Shown here one piece after another: positions 43,097 through 54,870 of a stretch of 64,000 nt of DNA; positions within the stretch are counted from its first letter, which is position 1; every line of letters begins with the position of its first letter. The position numbers and the translations under genes are program-made. The notes under the pieces were generated by a model, which had not been told where the DNA came from, searched no databases, and saw only the letters and a list, made by a program, of their open reading frames with translations. The stretch covers positions 80,708,450 to 80,772,449 of the forward strand of contig OX123187.2 in the NCBI GenBank assembly GCA_944739405.2. Reading direction: 5' to 3'. Origin of the DNA: Euclidia mi. Taxonomy: Eukaryota; Arthropoda; Insecta; Lepidoptera; Erebidae.

Positions 43097-44764
43097 ATAT
43101 ACATAAGCGATAACACTAAATTTATATATGAGATAATTCCGTTTTAACTGATATAAATTCCTCGTTTCAAATATTTGTCACTTCTAGGATATCATATATC
43201 CATAGACACGCTATGATACATATAACCAGTAAGTAATTTGGCCATAGATTAATACTGAAATAAAACAGATGTGACAAAGATTTGTTGACATGTATTAAGT
43301 ACTCACAAAAATTTGGCAAAATTTTAATTTATGTTTGTAAACATGGTTGATTGGAGTTTTAGACTGCTATGAAATAGGACTCGGGTTTGATTTTGAGACT
43401 TGTTAATGTTGTTGTCTTCTTGAAGTTCGGCAGATAAACATTATAGGGATAACTATATATGAGGTAAAAAAATTGTGAAGTGGTAACGTGAAATAAATTG
43501 CCGCAATTATTTATTATATATGAAATGAATTAGTGGGACATAGAAACGTAGGTAGTACCTACAAATAAAATAGAAGAAGGATCACTGGTAGAAATTAACT
43601 TCCTGAAACTTTATTTATATTCTTCGAAGTATTTCATCATGCAGCGAGACGTGCGAGGGTACTGTAGCGTTAAGAAATACTATAAAATGTATGCTGGCTC
43701 ACTTTCATGCTAACTAACTTCATCAGCATATTGGCCAATAAACGTCCACTGCAGGACATAAGTCTAAGAAAACGCTTACTAATAAACTGGCAATAAATCT
43801 TGTAGTATTTATTATTATGCTTTCCTGATTTGCATAAGAATTTATCTAGTTCATAAAAAATTGCAAATTAACTTATCTTTCTTATTAATCCATGACCCAA
43901 ACCTGACATAATAAGTTTGACAGATCGCAATGGACTCGCCCATTTTTGTTTGTATTCTTTGAGTAAAGAATATACATGGAGAGGGCAAATAGTACATAAT
44001 TATGGAAAATTTTTGTTTTTGCCAAAAGATAATATGAACAGCAACTGTATGCGAGAATTCCTAGAAATGAAACGTTGAATAAAATAATATTATTTATAAA
44101 TAAAATTAATCAATCAATTTTGATTTTCTTATCCCCTTATTGTATTTCAGTGTGGCAGTGTGTTTCATTACGGTATGAATGGCGCCATTCATATCCGTTT
44201 CTTTCTCAGCGACACTGTATCGATATTGGCAATCAGAGAATATTTTGTTTCATGTTTAGTGTCTTCATGTCAAGGACGTTTTTGGCTTTACCTTGTTTGC
44301 CCGCATTTGCGTAATGGAATAAACTAACCTGGAAAAAGATTTAAACTAACTAAAGTAACTTACTGCAAATATAAATTTACATATTTTTACAAAATTAATT
44401 TTAATTTTTTTACAAAATCGTAGGTATGGACGCTAATTTCGTAGGTAGGTATGTCCAATCCATGTTATTCCCAGATCGGTGTTTTGTATTGGACTTGCTC
44501 AAGTGCAAATAGTGACAGATGAAAGGTCTAGGCTAGGGCTTGCAAATGTTCTAAATTTTTATTCGAATACTTATTTGATATTTTTATATTCAAAATTTTT
44601 TTTTTTTATTGAAATTCATAACTATAGGCCTATATTCCTGGCAACTATTACAACTAAGGTGCTCGATAGTTTGCTGGATATATACATGGCCCCTAAAATT
44701 TGTTATTTCGTTGTTGTTTTTCGTGAGAGTTTGTGGCCCACTCTAGTGTCGGAGTTTTCTTCAT
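43097..44764. other. No recognised feature
   Basis: Mostly AT-rich. Frames at 44075-44314 and 44479-44766 have no recognisable domain. Confidence 0.4.
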
Positions 44765-44890
44765 AGCCTAACGATGCCCTCCGAAGCAAGATAGCGCTCA
44801 GATGCAAATGGCACACGTGGTCACCCATCCAAGCGGCGACATGTGCAAGCGTTACTTAACTTTGCCGATATGTATGGGCTAAGTTAAAAA
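44765..44890 (-). repeat. 5S-rRNA-like SINE remnant
   Basis: On the minus strand AAGTTAAGTAACGCTTGC, then CGCTTGGATGGGTGACCACG, aligns with the 5S rRNA AAGTTAAGC..GGATGGGTGACC internal promoter. TTGCTTCGGAGGGCATCG follows, as in the 4285-4505 copy. Not a functional 5S gene: its ends and length do not fit. Confidence 0.5.
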
Positions 44891-45150
44891 CTGAGAGTGA
44901 GGTAGATACTGGTATGAACTATGAGGTAGGTACGTGAATGCTACAATATTGGTATGCAAATCCAATAAACACTGTCAGGCGGGCGCGTACAGCTGTGCAT
45001 GAGGAATATGGGCTGAAATCTGGCGTCACGGAAGAGAAAATCACCTCGCCACGCCTTTATATATGTGTTTTTATTATTTATAAATCAGTTAATTGTGGTA
45101 CTCAGCAAGGCTGGTGTCGACTGTCATAATAATATTCTAATAATATTCTA

Positions 45151-45390
45151 CCTCATACAGACATCACCATCTAGTCCCAAACTAAGCAGAGCTTGTACTA
45201 TGGGTACTAGATAATGGATAAACATACATATATATACTTTTTTTGTAAATACATACATATTATGCATAGAAACACCCAGACCAAGACAAACATTCATGTT
45301 CATGCACACAAATGTTTGACTTGAGCGGGAATCGAACCCGCAACCATCGGTGTAGCAGTCGCTTACACTCCCGCTGCGCCAACCGGTCAT
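45151..45390 (-). mobile_element. SINE S3, second copy
   Basis: Reverse complement of the S3 family: CCGGTTGGCGCAGCGGGAG, GGTTCGATTCCCGCTCAAG, TGCATGAACATGAATG, to TTTGGGACTAGATGGTGATG. It sits against the end of an unassigned open frame on the same strand. Confidence 0.8.
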
Positions 45391-45727
45391 CGATGATGGA
45401 GTTGTTATGAACAATATCAGCTATAGGTACGGACGACATGGTTTTGCTGGGCCCAACAATCGGTGCGATGAGACGCATATTAAAGTTGTGTGAAGTTGCG
45501 GGCGCTTTTGGAAATCCACTCCAACCATCCAATAACGGCAAGCTAAAGACGAGGTCCCTGACTTGAGCACTGACAGCTCGCCACAAAGCTGCCCTGTGAT
45601 TTTTAAGCTTTCTTTTCATCCTGTGATGCTGTTTTTGTTTATCATAAGATGAAGGTGATGTTTGAGAGCTGTCACTCTGCCCTCCGATTGCGTTAGTCTC
45701 ATGTTGAGATAATGACTGCCCCCAGAG
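45391..45727 (-). other. Unassigned open frame, possible host exon
   Basis: On the minus strand roughly 110 codons run without a stop from about 45727 into the S3 SINE. The composition is protein-like: Ser/Gln/His-rich start, basic MKRKLKNHRAALWRAVSAQ, then VRDLVFSLPLLDGWSGFP and MRLIAPIVGPSKTM. I recognise no family and no transposable-element motif. A possible splice acceptor GGGGCAG precedes it. It could equally be an old repeat ORF. Confidence 0.3.
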
Positions 45728-45994
45728 ATGTTTATTATTATTATGATTCTTTTTCCTCGGCTATTCTTCTTATTATTATTAGAACTCCTCCTTTTAGGGC
45801 TTCATACGCAAAAAAAAACAAAATCTAATTTGTGTTGTAATATATATATGTGTATGTTAAGAATGTCAACTAAATGTGCTTATTGGTGCATGTATTTAGG
45901 ACAATTTTGAGAACGCTGTTCGAACTAGAATTGGATATTGCAATTTCCTTTAGAATATTTGACACAATTCATAATTGGAATAATTCAAATATTA

Positions 45995-46147
45995 AAATGC
46001 AAGCTCTAGTGACAGCCCGTCCACGCTCCGGTTGCACCCCTGACGTGTGTGAACGAAATATCCCGGCCGGGACCCGGAAGCACGGTGACGGCCCGTCCCC
46101 ATCCAGTCCACGTCCCGTCCACGGCCCGGATGTGTGTGGATAGACCA
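45995..46147 (-). repeat. GC-rich dispersed repeat, copy 2
   Basis: Minus-strand copy of 40845-41060: GGTCTATCCACACACATCCG, GGCCGTGGACGGGACGTGG, then GGGACGGGCCGTCACCGTG. Confidence 0.55.
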
Positions 46148-48490
46148 TAACTAGTACCAACATAAAAATGTGAATAAGTTTATTTTCTCTGCAAATGTGA
46201 TGTAAGACATTTTATAGTTGTAATGTCTCTTGATAAAGAGACGTGGTACGATCGTATCACAGGCCAAATATTTGAAGATTCTTCTTTGAACATTAGGTTC
46301 CAAGTCTAGATAGGTACGCCCTATATTTTGTTTCTCTAAACTTGATGTGTTTCAATGTTCTTAAAATTTTATTTTCATTGTGAATGTTCTTAACTATCAA
46401 AACTCAACGTGAGCTTACTATAATAATCTGATCCTTAAATCAACTTGTTAATAATCAGATATTATATAAGTCATCGTATATTTTCTTTTTTATGGCGTAA
46501 TGAGGTGAGAATTGTAGGTTTATCAATCATGCGGGAAAAATGAATTTATATTATATTCAAATTGTTGTTCAGAGTAGAAGTATTCTTTTGGACCGTATTT
46601 TAATAAGTAAGTCCTTTAAAAGTATTTCTTCATAGCATGCCGTGAGAGCGGCTATTATACTGAAATTCTTACGCATTGCAGAATACTATTACTATTTGGT
46701 GACAATCTTATATAGTGTGGTCTTCGCTGATAGCTCTATGAATTTTACTCTAGGTATTTCTCTCAGAAAAAAGCGTTAAATTCCACCTCACGTAACTAAA
46801 ATTAATAAAATACATATAAGTTAAAACAGGCTCTATTCAATCAATCTACGAAAAATCGATTGATCACTTAGTGCCAGCTTTATTGGTCTAACGTCGTAAA
46901 CTATTAGCAATACACAAGGGCATTAATAAATGCTAGGTACTTAGTAGCCTCAATTCTGTTATTCATACGATCTGACTAAAATAGGGCTATTCTATGAAAT
47001 GAAAGACAAGACAAGATGATATTTTTGCTAAATCAATTCATATTTTTTTATCGAGTCGTGTTTGAGCGAAGACAGGCAAGCGTGACTCATAGAGCATCTC
47101 CTGTATGTTAATACTATTAGCTATAGTAGGCGTAGCAAGAAATTTTTGTTATTAGAGAGAGAAGAAAAAAATTTTTTCGTAGTCGTTTTTCTTTAAAAGA
47201 CGCATGCGAAGCAGAAATACCTAATAGAGTCAGAATTAGTCGGAGTGTACTTTGTGTCCGTTAATTAAACAACAATTTGTGGATCTCATAAAGTATTCTA
47301 AACAGCTAGGTGGCAACTTAAACTTCTTCATACGTGCAATCAAACTGAGTAAACTAAGTTAAACTAAGTTAAACAGATTCTAATTGCGTCCCTCACAACA
47401 ATAGCCTGAATATTCTTTAGTCAATGAACACCAGAATTAAAGCCTTATTGGCGAATAATTAAATTGTATCTAGGGACTACATGTAAGGTCGTAGGTAATT
47501 AACAACAAGGTCTGAGCGAGAGGGAATTGCTATGGTCAAAAGATTTAAGGGATAGTCTGTAGGGAATGTTTCGAATTGGAATATTAATTGATGGCATTGT
47601 TTCTACAAGAAGATTTGTTGGATGTACTAATGAAGCTGAGGAATCGTTAAATTTTTTATTTTATTTTTGGTAGTGAAAATAGTAGTTTTAAATGTTTACT
47701 GGATTACTGCAAAACAAGGACTTATTAAAATTCAATATATAGACTGTTTAGCCTACTGCTACATCTTCCAAGCATGTGCATTTGAAACTTAAAAATAACT
47801 GAAATTAAATAATTAAACATAAAAGATGGCTTCCATTAGGCATGGCGTTCTAGTATTTGTCAGTCTTCTAGTCCCTTTTTAGTAAGTTTTTTTTCATACC
47901 TAAGAGCAATTTACCCCTAATGGAATATATCTTTAAGTGAACTCTTTTACCTAGTAACAGAACATAAACTACCCTTGTGTCATAATATCCATAATAACCA
48001 AAGCCACATACAGCCAAACATGAAAGCACTCTACAGTCATTAGGAGCTAGACCGAACCCTCAAATGTACTACATAACTATATATAAAGTTTATTGATTCC
48101 TTTAACCGTATCGGCCTCATAGCGGCACCATTAGAGGCCATTCCCGATGATATATTACCCACTAATCCACATTTCAACCTTCTGTTAAGACTACAATTAA
48201 TCAGTTGGTCGTCTTGGTATTAAGGGACGAAATAACGGTACTGAGTATCACGCTAAAAGACTTATAAACAGGATAGAAAATAGATACTGTAAATAGAAGA
48301 ATAGAAAAATACTCGTTGTTCTAAAATTATGTTTATTTTATGCATTGTATAATGTTATTCTCTTTTTCATTTCCCTTGCAGCATATATTACATACTGCAT
48401 GACTCTATTTCAAATAATATTGTTCACGTATTACTTACGTGCTGACAGGATTCTGTTAACGACGAACGATGGATAAAATCCCACCGTCTG
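46148..48490. other. Long non-coding stretch
   Basis: 2.3 kb without frames or repeat ends. A small AGTTAAACTA tandem lies at 47345-47372. Confidence 0.4.
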
Positions 48491-48519
48491 ACAACCCAAG
48501 GCGGTAAGCCTTGGGTTGT
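48491..48519. repeat. Perfect 12-bp hairpin
   Basis: ACAACCCAAGGC, loop GGTAA, GCCTTGGGTTGT. The stem is GC-richer than its neighbourhood. Confidence 0.8.
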
Positions 48520-49085
48520 TCTTGTCGACAAGGGTAAAAGTTACATCAAAATGAAATAAAAATAATATTTGCTCCTGTTGTCACATCCCATATTGTTATA
48601 TTCTCAAGTGAAATTTTAAAAAGATGACCACTCAATTAATTGCTAGAATCTTGAAGAAACCCAATAGAGACAGCAATAATATTTTAACAAGTAATCCAAT
48701 CGCCATTAATATAGCATCTGACCAAAGGTCATTGGGCATATCTGACCCGCTTTGCGAACAGTGGCGGACATTTACCAAAATAATTTTAAACAAAGGGGAA
48801 TAATATGTTTCTTTTTTCTTTCGTTTTTTTTTGGCGGTAGGTGCTAAAATAGTCGATACGTACCGAAATTAGAAAATTTTATTTTTAATTAGTTAATCAT
48901 ATTATTTAATAATATAATTACTAACGTTGGGTAATAAAATCCATAACTCTACTGCACTAACGTTATTGTAAGCTTTGCATTACCATATGTAAAGTTTTGT
49001 CTGGAAGCAAAACACCACCTGCCAGCACTTCACACACATCACAAATTTAATTAAAAAGAAGAAACACATCACTTAACACACCAGG
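48520..49085. other. Non-coding; may include LINE 5' UTR
   Basis: No frames. The last ~120 bases before 49086 could be the 5' UTR of the following LINE, but the true 5' end cannot be fixed. Confidence 0.35.
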
Positions 49086-49823
49086 ATGACTGAGCTAGCA
49101 AACATCAGGACCGGGCAGGAGAATCTTGAGGAGATGTTCTCCAAACGGATGACCGAGCTGGAGGCACAACTTCTGGGAGGGTCTGCTAAGGATACCGTTG
49201 CAAAGGTGGCCGAAGAATTCCGGACCTTCAGGGAGCTGATGTATGCAATGCTTGGTCTTTTGCGCAAGCAAGTCGACGAGTGCACCCAAGCAATCGATAT
49301 GATGGAGACCGGGCACAGGCGCAAAGACATAATATTCCTTGGGGTGCCTGAGGTTGAGCAGGAAGACTGTCGAACGTCCATACTCAAGATAGTGCGCAAC
49401 ATGGATGTCCCAAACATCACATCCGATAGCTTCACTGCATGCCATAGGATCGGTGTTACAACTAAGGCTCATCAACGGCCAATCCTGGTCTAGTTTTCGG
49501 GTATGGAGTTGAGATCTGCCGTGTGAAAATCCCAGACCCGATTGAAGGGCACATCGGTGTCCGTTAAGGAGTTTTTGACCAAGTCCAGGCAAGCCACCTT
49601 CGGCAAGGCACGGCAACATTTTGGCGTACGATCTTGTTGGACGCAGGACGGTGTCATCGTGGTGAAGGCGTCGGATGGCACGCGTCACAGGATAACCACC
49701 GTGGAGAACCTGAACAGTCTGCTGCAGAAGTATCCCAAACAAACATGTGGTGCTGCATCTGCGGGCAAGAGCGGCGCCGGGGCTGTCGGGACATCGAACG
49801 CGAGCGCCAAACCTCGTAAATAA
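49086..49823 (+). pseudogene. LINE ORF1 (L1-ORF1-like), two internal stops
   Basis: 245 codons in one phase with TAG at 49491 and TGA at 49524. A coiled-coil-like N-terminus (LEEMFSKRMTELEAQL, FRTFRELMYAMLGLLRKQVD) is followed by RRKDIIFLGVPE, the start of an RNA-recognition fold. Then comes LKGTSVSVKEFLTKSRQATF and a C-terminal DGVIVVKASDGTRHRI, as in L1-type ORF1 proteins. Family role: RNA-binding chaperone that packages the LINE transcript. There is no CCHC zinc knuckle. Confidence 0.75.
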
Positions 49824-50269
49824 CTTTATTACTTGTAACTTTCACTTCTTTGTTGTGTTTCTGGTTTGTACAATTTGTTATTATTTGTAGTTTGAAGTTA
49901 CGGTATTAGTAAGTCGTTTTGACATTGACACTTGACAGTGCTTATTACTCACTTGATGTTTGGCTGCGTTCAGAAACAGTTAGACGCATTTGTTTGTTTG
50001 TACTGCGTTTCGTTCTACTTGAAATACGTTCTGTTTCTCCTTATTTCTATGTTTTGTATTAATTGTGATCTTTTTTTTAATATCTGTGTTTTCTGGCGGG
50101 TGGTGCAAAGATGACTGTTACTTACAACTCATTGTGTATTCTTAAATATTGGTATTTATATATTTATATTTATATATATTTATATATTTGTAATATATAT
50201 CTTATTTATCTATATATATAATTTTAAATTAATAATATTTTATTACATAAATATAACCATTATATTTTA

Positions 50270-51248
50270 TTGAATATGGACATTGATGACGCATATTTGT
50301 CGGCTACCGAGTCAGTTTCCTCTTCCGACAATGACAGTTTCTGCTCTGTGGATGGCACCTTAAACGACTGCTTGCAAAATGTATTTGCGAATCAGTCCCG
50401 GTTAATGTTCAACGTCTGTCACATAAGTGCGCAAAGCATACCAAGCCACTTTAGTGACTTGCTGGAATCATTTTCCAATTCCTGTGCACATACCATTCTG
50501 GTCTCAGAGAGTTGGCTAAAACCATCTCTTCCTTCCACCTCCTACTCGCTGCCTGGTTTCGTTCTAATACGTAACGACTGAGTTGGGAGGCGAGGTGGTG
50601 GTGTCGCTATTTACCTCCGCAGTGCATTTCTATACAGAATCTTGTCATCTTCGCCACCCACTTCTTCGCCTGTGGAGTACTTATTTCTTGAGGTTGACGT
50701 CAAGGGGGCTAAAACTGTCCTTGGTGTCGTCTATTGTCCTCCTTGTATTGATTTTTTCTCCAGTCTCGAGCCGATTCTAGAATTTTTAGGGTCAGAGTAC
50801 ACTCATCACATCATCATGGGCGATTTTAATACCGATCTCCTTTCCTTACACTCCAGTCGCTCCCGTAAACTTCTTGACATTGCTGAATCAGCCAGCCTCC
50901 ACATATTACCTCTGCAATTTACTCATCAACAATAGCAATGGGGAGGACACGTGGCTTGATTTAATCCTCACCTCTGATCCTTCTTTAGTTGCATCCCATG
51001 GCCAACTTCCTGCACCTGGATTTTCCCATCATGACCTTATTTTCCTGTCAGACCGCTTGAAACCTCCCAAAACCCCGCCCAAAGTTCTGCACACGCGTTG
51101 TTTTGGTGACACGGATGTAAATAAACTGTGTGAGGATGCTTCTAAATTAAACTGGGACAGCATGATGTCTGCCTCCATGGTGGACGAAAAGGTAAAGATC
51201 TTCAATGACACTGTCCACGAACTGTTGCTGATGTTCATGCCCCAGTAA
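50270..51248 (+). pseudogene. LINE endonuclease domain
   Basis: MFNVCHISAQSIPSHF, ILVSESWLKP, RRGGGVAIYLR, LGVVYCPP, HIIMGDFNTDL and GFSHHDLIF are the exonuclease-endonuclease-phosphatase motifs including the catalytic DFN and final SHHD. An in-frame TGA replaces an Arg codon at 50579, and a frameshift near 50930 is needed to continue into TWLDLILTSDPS. Confidence 0.8.
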
Positions 51249-51253
51249 GACGG

Positions 51254-51979
51254 GTGAAGCTAAAGCAGCCTCCTGCACCCTGGATTACGCAGGGTGTTCG
51301 CATGGCAATGCGTCGTAGAGATAGGGCGTTCCGGCGGTACAGAAGGGATCGGTGCGAGAAAAACTGGGCGCTTTTCAAGTCTGCAAGAAATCGGTGCAAT
51401 CAGATGGTGCGTAACGCGAAACGCCGACATATTCTCGATAATATCACTTCTTCATCAGCTGCCAATATCTGAAAGTTCCTTGAAACTTTAGGTATTGGCA
51501 AGCAGCGGCATGTCGAGTGCCATGGGACTCTTAGTTTGGATGATATCAACTGACATTTCTCCACTATCTTTTCGCTAAATAACCAAACTACGAGTCTCAC
51601 TGTCAACTATTTAGCCGGGTTACCTCAACCCAAAATAGAGTCGTTTTTCTTTTCTCCGGTGTCTCCGGCTGAGATCAGGAAGATAATCCTCTCCATAAAG
51701 TCCAATGCTGTGGGATGCGATAACATCAGCCGCCGTATTATTACGATGATCCTAGATCAGCTCCTAGCGGCAATATCGCACATCATCAATTCCTCTCTTG
51801 TTTCTGGTACCTTTCCTTCCTTGTGGCGAAACGCCTATATAATTCCCCTACCTAAAATCCCCAATCCAACTCTTCCTCAACACTTTCGACCAATTTCTAT
51901 CCTACCCTTCTATCCAAAGTGCTCGAAGCCTGTGTGCACACACAGCTGTCTAGTTTTATCCAGCAGAATTGCTTATTGA
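51254..51979 (+). pseudogene. LINE linker and RT N-terminus
   Basis: KLKQPPAPWITQGVRMAMRR, with arginine-rich RYRRDRCEKNWALFKSARNR, is the linker. After several stops, SPAEIRKIILSIKSNAVGCD and AYIIPLPKIPNPTLPQHFRP are the RT N-terminal blocks. The phase changes between 51972 and 52029. Confidence 0.75.
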
Positions 51980-52028
51980 TTCCGCTCCAATTAGGCTTCA
52001 GGCCAGGTCATAGCACCACTTCCTTAAA

Positions 52029-53036
52029 GTGACTGGCGATATTCGAGAGGCTATGGAAAACACTGAAATTACTGTTTTAGTGCTTATCGATTTTTCGAAT
52101 GCCTTCAATACCGTCAGTCACGATGTCCTATTGTCTATCCTCTCCCATCTCTGGGACTCTGCTGGAGCACTGGATTGGTTCTCAACTTATCTTCGAGATC
52201 GCCAACAGTCTGCCTGCCTCGATGAGTCATCCTCGGGCTGGTTCGACATAAGATCTGGCGTTCCTCAAGGCGGTATTCTTTCTCCTCTATTATTCTCTAT
52301 TTTTATAAATTTCCTAACTCAACATCTTCAGTGTGCTTACCATTTGTATGCCGATAACTTGCAGATTTACTCCCATGTTAATGTTGAACGCGTAGCTGAG
52401 GCCATTGGCAAAATTAATAAGGATTTGGAAGCCATATTGACTTGGTCCGATAGGTTTGGTCTGGTCGTAAATCCGTGTAAGACTCAAGCCATTCTTGTGG
52501 GTAGCCAGCCGATGCTAAAAAGACTGGATTTCACATCACTACCAGCTATACCTTTTAACAGGACTAATGTCGACTTGTATCCCTCTGTCAAAAACCTTAG
52601 GCTACATATAGATACTAATCTGAATTGGGAAGCTCAAGTAAAACAGGTAAGTCAAAAAGTAATCGGTACCCTGCGTGCTCTCTACCGCCTGAAAAACTTG
52701 TTTCCAACCGAGACTAAAACTACGCTTGTGCAATCTTTAACCCTTCCTTTAAACGACTATGGCGATGTCTGTTACTTTGACCTGAATGCAGAACTCTTTA
52801 AAAAACTTGACCGTCTTCAGAATAACAGCATTCGAATTATATTTAATCTTCGCAAGTATGACCATGTGTCTACTTATCGTTCCCAAATAAAGCTGCTTCC
52901 TATACGTCAACTCCGTAGTTTGCGTGCTCTTACTACACTATATTCTATTCTTACATCTCCTTCTACCCCTACATATACAACATGTAACAAGTTTAATGCA
53001 CATTTTGAAAGTACTTTGTTCAGAATCAGCTACTGA
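52029..53036 (+). CDS. LINE RT palm/thumb, 335 codons, catalytic Asp lost
   Basis: Open from TGDIREAMENTE through VLVLIDFSNAFNTVSHD (first catalytic Asp present), SGVPQGGILSPLLFSIFIN, and CAYHLYADNLQIY at 52335-52367, where family members have YADD. It continues through PSVKNLRLHIDTNLNWEAQV, YRLKNLFPTETKTTLVQSL and DRLQNNSIRIIFNLRKYDHV. The Asn codon AAC at 52356-52358 replaces the second active-site Asp, which should abolish polymerisation even though this section has no stop. The listed start is only the first in-frame Met after a frameshift. Confidence 0.8.
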   Translation: MTGDIREAMENTEITVLVLIDFSNAFNTVSHDVLLSILSHLWDSAGALDWFSTYLRDRQQSACLDESSSGWFDIRSGVPQGGILSPLLFSIFINFLTQHLQCAYHLYADNLQIYSHVNVERVAEAIGKINKDLEAILTWSDRFGLVVNPCKTQAILVGSQPMLKRLDFTSLPAIPFNRTNVDLYPSVKNLRLHIDTNLNWEAQVKQVSQKVIGTLRALYRLKNLFPTETKTTLVQSLTLPLNDYGDVCYFDLNAELFKKLDRLQNNSIRIIFNLRKYDHVSTYRSQIKLLPIRQLRSLRALTTLYSILTSPSTPTYTTCNKFNAHFESTLFRISY

Positions 53037-53039
53037 ATC

Positions 53040-53499
53040 CATTTCTGAGATTTTTAATATCATTTTTTTTAATCCTAAAATAATTAAAATTACGTAAATT
53101 CTAGTCACTCATTGCTTTGAAAAGGCAAAATATACGAAAATAAACCTTAAGTCAACGTAGAACGGCTTCTTTTTAAATGCATTTGTTTAGTGGTTCCACG
53201 TACAGGAACGCACACATTAATACAACATAACAGCCGGTACAAGACAATAACACACAATTGACCACCAAAATATCTATCATCTTTCTTTCGCTTACGTATT
53301 AACAGCGGGAAAGAGCGAGACGTAATGTGTCTCACTTGTCACCGTCGCGTCGGTCGCCCGCGCTGGTAGGTACAGCGCCGGCCGGCCGGCCGGGCGGCTA
53401 TTGTTGCGCTTAGATAAATAAAATTAGTCATCTACCTGGATTCTCTGTGAGTGTAGTGAAAAAAATGTTTAACAAGTTTACTGGTTTATTTACAAAATG
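53040..53499. other. Non-coding with GGCC-rich patch
   Basis: 53371-53398 is a short GCCGGCCGGCCGG tract. Otherwise AT-rich, no genes. Confidence 0.4.
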
Positions 53500-53850
53500 T
53501 GTATTATCAACATGATGGTGCCCCCGCGCGTTTGACGTAGAACGTTCGAGATCATCGTGAAGTCGAATACAAGGAGCGCTAGATCGATCGCGGCGGTCCT
53601 GTCCAGTAGCCTCCTAGGTCGCCTGACTTGACGCCCCTGGACTTTTGCTTTATGGGGACATACCTATTAAACCACTAGTTGATTGTGTCGAGACAACAAG
53701 TGCCGGGGAGTTAAAATAAGATATCAGCTGCTTTTGAAACAGTGAAAAGAAACATTGTGTGTGTGTGTGAACTAAAGGAATATTTAAGCCGGGTGGTGGA
53801 CACCTGATGTCAGCATTTTAAACAGAGGACGCCGAACAAGTGACAATAAG
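53500..53850 (+). pseudogene. Tc1/mariner-superfamily transposase remnant
   Basis: In shifting frames: HDGAPAR (the block around the second catalytic Asp of DDE_3 transposases), then SPDLTPLDF (PPxSPDLxPxDFF block that carries the third acidic residue), then SAAFETVKRNIVC and LSRVVDT, a C-terminal pattern of these transposases. Several frameshifts and stops; no terminal repeats identified. Confidence 0.6.
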
Positions 53851-54364
53851 CCTGTGAGTCATTTGGTTATTCTTTTATTGTAAAAAAATTATGATTCACA
53901 ACTTTAAACACGCCGTTCTTCTTTAATTCTCTCATTGATACCCTTTTAATACTTTAATTTCTAATGTATCAATAATGCTAACTAGGTATGATTATTATGA
54001 TTAAATTAAGATAGTCACAATAGCCACTAACGATGTTAAAAAATGATAGACCGTATCGTATTTCGCTGTCGTTTGTTTACCACAGCAAACGTTTCGTGTG
54101 ATTGTGTGCGTGCGCAGGTTTGTAGTGACCACGCATTTTACTTATAATGAAGTTAATACTTTCGATCAAAAACAATGTTTAGGCTAATAAAAAAATATTT
54201 AAATGCATGCATTATGATAATAACAAGATTTTCTAATTGGGGTGTCTGAGGATGTGCGTTATTTCCATTACACGTTGTATAACGCCCTACTTTTAGTACT
54301 TATGTGCAAACCATGAGCGAAACATTCGCTCTTCGAATAATCTGCAACTCATGGTACCTACTCA
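53851..54364. other. No recognised feature
   Basis: AT-rich. Confidence 0.35.
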
Positions 54365-54870
54365 CAGAACTAATTTTCTGCACTCTTCTTTCACTATTCA
54401 GTCCATCCTTCTATGAAATGCTCTCCCTCTTGAGATCAGAATGGCTAAGACCAAATTCACTTTCAAGTCCAAAGTGAAGGAACTCTTGTTGGCTGAGACG
54501 GCAACTGTATCCAATAATAAGTCACAACCATAATTTTATGTAAGTAAGTGTATATTGTACATATGTATGTATATATATATTTATATATAATACGTTTATG
54601 TATTTTATTGTTACTCCTGTTTTTATTGTGTATGTATTATGTTTTTGTATTAAACTATTTATTTTAACTATTTTTAATATATGTTTATGCAAGTATATCA
54701 TGTTCGACATAATTAAATTACTAGTATATCTCCCTTACACTATACTATACAATACACCTACTTCATCGTCTCTGCACCACTCTAAGGTAGACTGGTAGAT
54801 AATGCCTATGGCATTAAGTCCGCCTATGTACTCTGTGTATATGAAGTTTTAAATAAATTAATATGACCTT
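54365..54870 (+). mobile_element. LINE 3' end remnant
   Basis: Encodes a C-terminus (NALPLEIRMAKTKFTFKSK, VKELLLAE) after a TGA that replaces Trp. A long AT-rich 3' UTR follows, ending AGGTAGACTGGTAGATAATG, GGCATTAAGTCCGCCTATGT and AAATAAAT, a lepidopteran LINE terminus. Could be the displaced 3' end of the LINE at 49086-53036. Confidence 0.65.

Larger units (their letters stand above)
49086..53036 (+). mobile_element. Two-ORF LINE C (Jockey-superfamily type), decayed
   Basis: The most complete member of the family that includes LINE A and B: ORF1 (49086-49823), endonuclease (50270-51248), linker (51254-51472), RT N-terminus (51659-51979), and RT palm to C-terminal region (52029-53036). Broken by at least four in-frame stops and several frameshifts. 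The 3' end is missing at 53036. The LINE 3' end at 54365-54870 may be its displaced tail. Confidence 0.85.

Noticed and set aside
44765..44890. Functional 5S rRNA gene
   Set aside because: Only the internal promoter blocks match; the ends and spacing do not, so it is treated as a SINE-like derivative.
49073..49742. Minus-strand frames of 120 and 215 codons
   Set aside because: They lie opposite LINE ORF1, whose plus-strand sequence shows the recognised ORF1 organisation despite two stops. The minus frames have no recognisable motif.
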